A stretch of DNA of 9,405 bases from Bacillota bacterium (GTDB taxonomy: Bacteria; Bacillota; Clostridia; Lachnospirales; Lachnospiraceae). Each line of letters opens with the position of its first letter. Positions within the stretch are counted from its first letter, which is position 1. Positions 4,993-9,405 of this stretch are shown piece after piece. A model generated the notes under the pieces. That model was not told the DNA's origin and ran no database searches. It saw only the letters and a list, made by a program, of their open reading frames with translations. The position numbers and the translations under genes are program-made. The stretch lies in contig JAFACO010000278.1 in assembly GCA_023425485.1 (NCBI GenBank), positions 1-9,405 on the forward strand, written 5' to 3'.

Positions 4993-7677
4993 TTATTCAA
5001 TACTTTTTAAGGATTCCACCATATTGATTTTTTTGAGTTTAAAAAACATTACAAAGTTAACAAAAGCCGAGAAGAATAGGGTTAATAACGTACTGTAAAC
5101 AAAACTACTTGGATTAATATTTCTGCCAAACATAGTCATATCAATCTCCACCGTTGTTATGACATACTGATGCAGTAATATTCCAAAGAAAATTCCAAAT
5201 ATGATTCCCATTAAAGTAAGTACTATATTTTCTCGGTAAACATAAGCAGCTGTTTCATTACTGTAAAAACCAAGAACTTTGATGGTAGCCAGCTCTCTTC
5301 TTCGCTCATTAATATTAATATTGTTTAAGTTGTATAAGACCACAAAGGCTAATGCCCCAGCAGCAACAATCAACACAATAACTACAATATTTAAACTAAC
5401 CAAGACATTAGAAAGCATAGTTTTAAAATATTTGGTATAGGAAACACCGGAGGCGGCGGGATATTTGAGCAATTGATTCATCACCTGTTGTTCAATATCC
5501 TCTCCTCTGTCTGCCAGTTTAATAAAAAGTTCATTATATTGTACTTCTTTATTAAATAGCTTTTGATAAAGGGTTGGTGTTATATAAATATAATGCATCA
5601 GGTAATTCTCTGTGATTGCAGAAACTTTCGTCGTGACCTCTTGGTCCCCTTCTTTGATACCTATGGTATCTCCTATCTTTATCCCTAACATTCTAGCCAT
5701 ATGCTCCGTAAGAATAACCCCGTCGTCCGTCAGGGAGTTCGGACTATGACCGATTCTGTTTCGCAATACGATAAACTCGGTTAACTTTTCGCTCTCTTCA
5801 GGCACATACATAACTACACTCTTGGTTGTACCCTCAAAAACAAGGTCAACCGCAATATTTCTTACAGTAATTGAAGCCGCAATCTGATCCAATTCTTTTA
5901 CTTCTGTTTCCAGTGCTTCAACTTCGCTGGAAGCTGCAGTATTATCCATGGTAACTGCTGCGTCATAAAGCATAAGTTCACTGAATTGTCTTGTGGAGAT
6001 AACGAAGATGGAATCTCTAATTCCAAAACCTACCAATAATAGTGCCATGCACCCACCAATACCAAAGATAGTCATAAAGAAACGCTTTTTATACCTTAAA
6101 AGGTTTCTAACCGTTGCTTTCCAAGTGAAACTGAGCATTCTCCATAGAAAAGGAAGGCGTTCCATTAACACTCTTTTACCACTCTTTGGTGCAACCGGAC
6201 GCATTAAGCTGGCGGGTTTATCCAGCAGCTCCTTGTAACAGGCCATAAAGGTTGCAATACCAACGGTAAGAACAGAAAGCACCGTAGCTATGGTTGCATA
6301 GTACGTGTTAAAAGGGGTAATTACTTCTGGTATACCTCTATATAAGATTTTATATGCAGTTATGATAACGGATGGTAGTATTTTTAGACCAAGGGCTGCT
6401 CCTGCAAGACTACCTCCCAGGGTTGCTAAAAGAGCATACAGCATGTATTTCATAGCGATTGACATCTTGGAGTAACCAAGTGCTTTCAGTGTACCAATTT
6501 GTACCCTTTGTTCCTCTACCATTCTGGTCATAGTTGTTAAGCTGATCAATGCAGCTACTAAGAAAAAGATAGCAGGAAACACACCAGCAATTGCACCAAT
6601 GCGGTCCGAGTTCTGCTCATATTCTATATAGGACTCCAAACTGTTACGATCGAGAACATACCATTTTGGAACGGTTAATTTAGTCAAGTCTTCTTTCGCT
6701 TCTAGTATGCTTTGCTCTGCTTCTTTAAATTTTGCATTCGCAGCTTCTTGTTCCTGTATTAACTTTTCCTTTGTTATTGATAATTCTTCTTCACTAAGAC
6801 CAGCGAAAGACAGTGCCTGCATCGCTTGCTGGAGCTCTGTCTCAGCTTTCTCTTTGGAAGTCGCTAATTCCTGCTCTGCTTGTATAATCTGGTCGTTCCC
6901 CTCTTGATATAATTCATTATACCGAAGCTGAGCTCTTGTCGTTGCAATCGCTTTCACATTATTTAATACTTCTTCCACTCTCAGGTCATATGCTTCGGTA
7001 TAGACGGTCAGATCATTAGCTCCCTGAACCGATGCAAATACCGTTGTATAGACATCTAGATTGAAGGTTTCCGGAAGTGTAACCATAAAACCATTTACTT
7101 CACCATTTCCTATGTCTGTATTCCCTCTTTGAAATGATAGATAATAAGGGGTGTATCCTGCACCAACAATGGTATATTTACTAAGCTTTAGAGTATCTGT
7201 AAGCTCTTTATCCGATCCAGAATATACTTCCAAGGAATCTCCAATTTGCAAATCCGAGTTATCCAGAATATGCTGGTCTAAAAGAATTTCATCCCTCTGT
7301 TCCGGCAATCGCCCCTGGCTTAGGGTATATTGATTAAGATTATTTGTTAATGACACCACTTCTAAGACAAATTCCTTGTTACCAGTATCACTAACTACAT
7401 GTGTAGAATACACTGGTTCAACCTTTTCTACACCGGTGGTATCAGATATCGCCTGTACATCCTCAGTCGTTAAACCCAGAGTACTTATTATTCTTAAATC
7501 CATTAAATGATTTGTATCATAATAGTGATCTGCGGTTAATCTCATATCTGGTTTCGTCGCTCTAAGACCTGCAAAAAAAGCCACCCCTAAGGCAACGATT
7601 AAAAAGATGGATAAAAAACGATTTAAGGTCTTTTTGATTTCCATAAAGAAATCTTTCCATAACGCTCTTTTTCTCAT
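4993..7677 (-). CDS. ABC transporter permease with two FtsX domains and a coiled-coil outer region
   Basis: 894 residues from ATG 7677, which has GAGGGG just upstream; the ATG four codons earlier (7689) overlaps that site and has none of its own. Numbering from 7677: a first membrane helix at about 21-37 after a basic N-terminus; an outer domain of about 300 residues that includes a Glu/Gln/Ala/Lys-rich coiled coil (about 257-331); then the first FtsX domain with helices near 361-385, 412-435 and 462-480. A second half starts with a helix at 532-556, has another outer domain, and ends with the second FtsX domain (helices near 758-784, 818-840, 862-882). The motifs VQIGTLKALGY (392-402) and RELATIKVLGF (794-804) are the equivalent cytoplasmic coupling loops of the two halves. 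It works with the upstream ATPase, probably in export, antimicrobial-peptide defence or cell-wall control; the substrate is unknown. Confidence 0.9.
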   Translation of the reverse strand: MRKRALWKDFFMEIKKTLNRFLSIFLIVALGVAFFAGLRATKPDMRLTADHYYDTNHLMDLRIISTLGLTTEDVQAISDTTGVEKVEPVYSTHVVSDTGNKEFVLEVVSLTNNLNQYTLSQGRLPEQRDEILLDQHILDNSDLQIGDSLEVYSGSDKELTDTLKLSKYTIVGAGYTPYYLSFQRGNTDIGNGEVNGFMVTLPETFNLDVYTTVFASVQGANDLTVYTEAYDLRVEEVLNNVKAIATTRAQLRYNELYQEGNDQIIQAEQELATSKEKAETELQQAMQALSFAGLSEEELSITKEKLIQEQEAANAKFKEAEQSILEAKEDLTKLTVPKWYVLDRNSLESYIEYEQNSDRIGAIAGVFPAIFFLVAALISLTTMTRMVEEQRVQIGTLKALGYSKMSIAMKYMLYALLATLGGSLAGAALGLKILPSVIITAYKILYRGIPEVITPFNTYYATIATVLSVLTVGIATFMACYKELLDKPASLMRPVAPKSGKRVLMERLPFLWRMLSFTWKATVRNLLRYKKRFFMTIFGIGGCMALLLVGFGIRDSIFVISTRQFSELMLYDAAVTMDNTAASSEVEALETEVKELDQIAASITVRNIAVDLVFEGTTKSVVMYVPEESEKLTEFIVLRNRIGHSPNSLTDDGVILTEHMARMLGIKIGDTIGIKEGDQEVTTKVSAITENYLMHYIYITPTLYQKLFNKEVQYNELFIKLADRGEDIEQQVMNQLLKYPAASGVSYTKYFKTMLSNVLVSLNIVVIVLIVAAGALAFVVLYNLNNININERRRELATIKVLGFYSNETAAYVYRENIVLTLMGIIFGIFFGILLHQYVITTVEIDMTMFGRNINPSSFVYSTLLTLFFSAFVNFVMFFKLKKINMVESLKSIE

Positions 7678-7701
7678 ACTACCCCTCATTTCTATGCATT
7701 A

Positions 7702-7737
7702 AAAGATTGTACCGAGGATAACGCAGGTACAATCTTT
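7702..7737 (-). terminator. second intercistronic hairpin of the ABC operon
   Basis: Perfect 12-bp stem, AAAGATTGTACC (7702-7713) with GGTACAATCTTT (7726-7737), and a 12-base loop. On the minus strand it is followed by UUUUAAUG, a weak U tract, and then the permease ribosome binding site about 14 bases later. It may act as a leaky terminator, a processing stop or a translation-modulating structure. Confidence 0.5.
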
Positions 7738-7740
7738 GCG

Positions 7741-7765
7741 AGTGAAAGCTCTTTGAGCTTTCACT
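7741..7765 (-). terminator. first intercistronic hairpin, directly after the ATPase stop
   Basis: Perfect 11-bp stem, AGTGAAAGCTC (7741-7751) with GAGCTTTCACT (7755-7765), and a 3-base loop. It begins 3 bases after the ATPase stop codon on the minus strand. There is no U run after it in the direction of the operon. On the plus strand the stem is followed by TTTTCT, so it could stop antisense transcription. Most likely it protects or fine-tunes the ATPase part of the message. Confidence 0.55.
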
Positions 7766-7768
7766 TTT

Positions 7769-8473
7769 CTACCATTCAATTGTCTCTACAGACACTGGAC
7801 TTTCATTCATAGTAACCTGTGATACTTTACCGTTCTTAATTTTGATGACCCGGTCAGCCATTGGTGTTAATGCGGAATTATGTGTAATAACAATTACCGT
7901 CATTTTTCTTTCTCTGCAGGTATCTTGCAATAGTTTAAGAATAGCCTTTCCAGTTAAATAATCAAGCGCACCGGTAGGTTCATCGCATAAAAGAAGTTTT
8001 GGGTTTTTCGCTAGTGCTCGGGCAATTGCAACTCTTTGCTGTTCTCCACCTGATAATTGCGCTGGAAAATTGTTCATCCGCTCCTCTAATCCGACTTCTT
8101 TTAAAACTGCTTCGGGATCTAAAGGTTCCTTGCAGATTTGAGACGCAAGTTCGACATTTTCTTTTGCAGTTAGATTTTGAACCAGATTATAAAATTGAAA
8201 TACAAATCCAATTTCTTCTCTTCTATATTTTGTTAATTGTTTTTCTTTATATTTCGTAATATCATTATCTGCCACTAGGACGGAACCTGCCGTCGCAGTG
8301 TCCATACCTCCAAGAATGTTTAATACCGTAGTTTTGCCTGCACCACTTTGGCCAACTACAACCACAAACTCACCTTCCTCTATGGTAAAATCAACACCGT
8401 CCAACGCATTAATTTCAACTTCACCCATGTGATAAGTCTTTTTAACATTTTCCAGTTTAATAAACTCAACCAT
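7769..8473 (-). CDS. ABC transporter ATP-binding protein (MacB/LolD family)
   Basis: 234 residues, complete. Walker A GQSGAGKTT (41-49), Q-loop Q93 in VFQFYNLV, signature LSGGEQQR (140-147), Walker B LLLCDEPTGALD (160-171, catalytic E165) and switch histidine H198 in VITHNSAL are all intact, so it should hydrolyse ATP. The VFQFYNLV and DEPTGALD forms are typical of the MacB/LolD/BceA branch that pairs with FtsX-type permeases. ATG 8473 has GGGAGG 5 bases upstream. It is the first gene of an operon with the permease; the 91-base gap between them holds two strong hairpins. No sensor kinase, response regulator or repressor gene is next to it, unlike typical BceAB loci. The cytoplasmic ATPase would drive the partner's conformational cycle rather than a classic transport pore. 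Confidence 0.95.
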   Translation of the reverse strand: MVEFIKLENVKKTYHMGEVEINALDGVDFTIEEGEFVVVVGQSGAGKTTVLNILGGMDTATAGSVLVADNDITKYKEKQLTKYRREEIGFVFQFYNLVQNLTAKENVELASQICKEPLDPEAVLKEVGLEERMNNFPAQLSGGEQQRVAIARALAKNPKLLLCDEPTGALDYLTGKAILKLLQDTCRERKMTVIVITHNSALTPMADRVIKIKNGKVSQVTMNESPVSVETIEW

Positions 8474-8728
8474 CTTAACCTCCCATATCTACTCTATGCT
8501 TTCATCATCCATCTAAAATCTTATTATTTCCTATTTTAAGCTTATTTTCCAAATGGAACAATATTTTAATTATGAATTCTTTCTAAATTACCTATGAACA
8601 ACTTAGAAAATAATAATTATATGATTTAAAACAATGTGGTAAAAGTTGATAATAGTAATAATTCATAATTTGCTTATTATTGTAAATGCTATTCCTATCA
8701 AAACCTTTCTATGGAGGTCAATAAAATA
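8474..8728. other. divergent control region between the ABC operon and the DUF421 gene
   Basis: 255 very AT-rich bases serving two divergent genes. The minus-strand half holds the candidate ABC promoter and two palindromes (8547-8558, 8580-8609). For the plus strand, TTTAAA (8625-8630) and GATAAT (8648-8653), 17 bases apart, are the best promoter pair I can see and are weak. GGAGG at 8713-8717 is the DUF421 ribosome binding site. No small gene is evident. Confidence 0.45.
8569..8598 (-). promoter_or_regulatory. candidate promoter of the ABC operon
   Basis: On the minus strand TTCATA (complement of 8593-8598) and CATAAT (complement of 8569-8574) are 18 bases apart, matching 4/6 and 5/6 of the consensus. 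The implied leader is close to 90 bases. The inverted repeat TTTCTAA/TTAGAAA (8580-8586 and 8603-8609) straddles the -35 box, and a compact palindrome TTCCAAATGGAA (8547-8558) lies just past the predicted start. Either could be an operator. Evidence is by eye only. Confidence 0.35.
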
Positions 8729-9405
8729 ATGGATTATATTAAAATTATAGCTTCATCCTTTGCATCAATAGCTGCACTTTTTCTTTTTACTAAAATCATG
8801 GGAAACCGAGAAATGTCCCAGCTGAGTATGTTCGACTACATCAGTAGTATAGCTCTTGGGTCCATTGCTGGTGAAATGGCAGTAATGTCAACGGACAGTA
8901 TTTTGGAGCCTTTATTGTCTATGGGTATCTTCACTACTGTTACCATGTTCATATCTTACATTACATGTAAATCAATTATGCTACGCAGGTTTTTTGAAGG
9001 ACAGGCATTAGTTCTTTATCAAAAAGGTCAAATTTACGAGAAGAATTTACTGAAGGCTAGAATAGATATTGATGAATTTCTATCCGTATGTCGTATCGAG
9101 GGCTATTTTGACCTGGAAGAAGTTCACACAGTATTTCTTGAAGCAAATGGAAATGTCAGTATACTTCCTTTAGCACAATACCGTCCTATGACACCATCTG
9201 ATCAAAATTTAAATCCTGACCAATTGTCACCAATGGCCAATGTTATTATTGACGGTATTATTTTAGATGATAATTTATTAAGCACGGGTAAGAATAAGAC
9301 TTGGGTGGACAAACAATTGAAAGAAAATAATATTAAAAATATACATGAGGTCATTCTAGCTACTTTTGATTCCAATAAGGATAAGCTAAACATTTATACC
9401 AAATT
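8729..9405 (+). CDS. DUF421 (YetF-like) membrane protein, 3' end cut by window
   Basis: 225 codons are visible with no stop before the window ends; members are commonly about 220-240 residues, so only a short tail is probably missing. Three membrane helices lie at about 4-21, 37-52 and 61-84. The family block KIMGNREMSQLSMFDYISSI (22-41) follows the first helix, and after the third helix come RRFFEGQALVLYQKGQI (86-102), EKNLLKARIDIDEFLSVCR (104-122) and GYFDLEEVHTVFLEANGNVS (125-144), the signature of the soluble DUF421 domain. ATG 8729 has GGAGG 11 bases upstream, a slightly long gap; an in-frame ATG at 8711 lacks a binding site. In Bacillus the family includes YetF and relatives whose biochemical role is unsettled. 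It is divergent from the ABC operon; no functional link is shown. Confidence 0.85.
   Translation, partial: MDYIKIIASSFASIAALFLFTKIMGNREMSQLSMFDYISSIALGSIAGEMAVMSTDSILEPLLSMGIFTTVTMFISYITCKSIMLRRFFEGQALVLYQKGQIYEKNLLKARIDIDEFLSVCRIEGYFDLEEVHTVFLEANGNVSILPLAQYRPMTPSDQNLNPDQLSPMANVIIDGIILDDNLLSTGKNKTWVDKQLKENNIKNIHEVILATFDSNKDKLNIYTK

Noticed and set aside
5993..7333. Short reading frames on the plus strand inside the permease gene
   Set aside because: They are antisense to a clearly coding permease, lack ribosome binding sites and show no recognisable protein features.
9202..9393. A minus-strand 63-codon frame at the right end
   Set aside because: It lies inside the DUF421 coding sequence, whose family motifs are clear on the plus strand.
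1..9405. Mobile elements, CRISPR arrays, toxin-antitoxin or phage-defence modules
   Set aside because: No transposase, integrase, regularly spaced repeats, terminal inverted repeats or defence-type domains are visible on either strand.

Overview
The window looks like a low-GC Firmicutes chromosome, most likely an anaerobic clostridium of the Lachnospiraceae type. The signs are AT-rich intergenic DNA, strong AAAGGAG/GGAGG ribosome binding sites, GTG/TTG start use, a single-cluster [4Fe-4S] ferredoxin, a flavoredoxin-like flavin reductase, and a DUF4474 protein (a family I know mainly from clostridia). This assignment is by gene content and is an inference. There are no rRNA or tRNA genes, insertion sequences, phage genes or CRISPR repeats; this is ordinary chromosomal housekeeping and accessory DNA.

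Layout. (1) 1-974 (+): the C-terminal ~95% of an ApbE-type FAD:protein FMN transferase, cut by the window's left edge and closed by a strong intrinsic terminator at 1094-1144. (2) 1329-3283 (+): a two-gene operon of a membrane-anchored DUF4474 protein and a calcineurin-like, LpxH-type metallophosphoesterase (TTG start). (3) 3379-3945 (-): a flavin reductase, convergent with the phosphoesterase and divergent from a 63-residue ferredoxin (4224-4415, +). (4) 4667-4951 (+): a small GNAT-fold acetyltransferase of the NATD1/YjdJ type, behind an extended -10 promoter and a perfect palindrome. (5) 4993-8473 (-): an ABC transporter operon, MacB/LolD-type ATPase first and a large double-FtsX permease second, separated by two strong tandem hairpins. 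(6) 8729 to the right edge (+): a DUF421 (YetF-like) membrane protein, divergent from the ABC operon and running off the window. It has no stop codon here.

How the genes relate. ApbE, flavin reductase and ferredoxin all concern flavin or iron-sulfur electron transfer, but only the last two are adjacent, and nothing shows that they form one pathway. The ABC pair is a self-contained export or membrane-remodelling machine of the MacB/BceAB superfamily with no regulator beside it. The DUF4474-phosphoesterase pair is the least understood unit. Both products are probably on or near the inner face of the membrane, and the enzyme is built like a lipid-precursor hydrolase although a clostridium has no lipid A.

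I found no obvious new defence or mobile system. The points most worth a second look are the hairpins inside the ABC operon, the altered metal-ligand positions in ApbE, the DUF4474-phosphoesterase pairing, and several palindromes or direct repeats over predicted promoters. Promoter and operator calls were made by eye and are weak.
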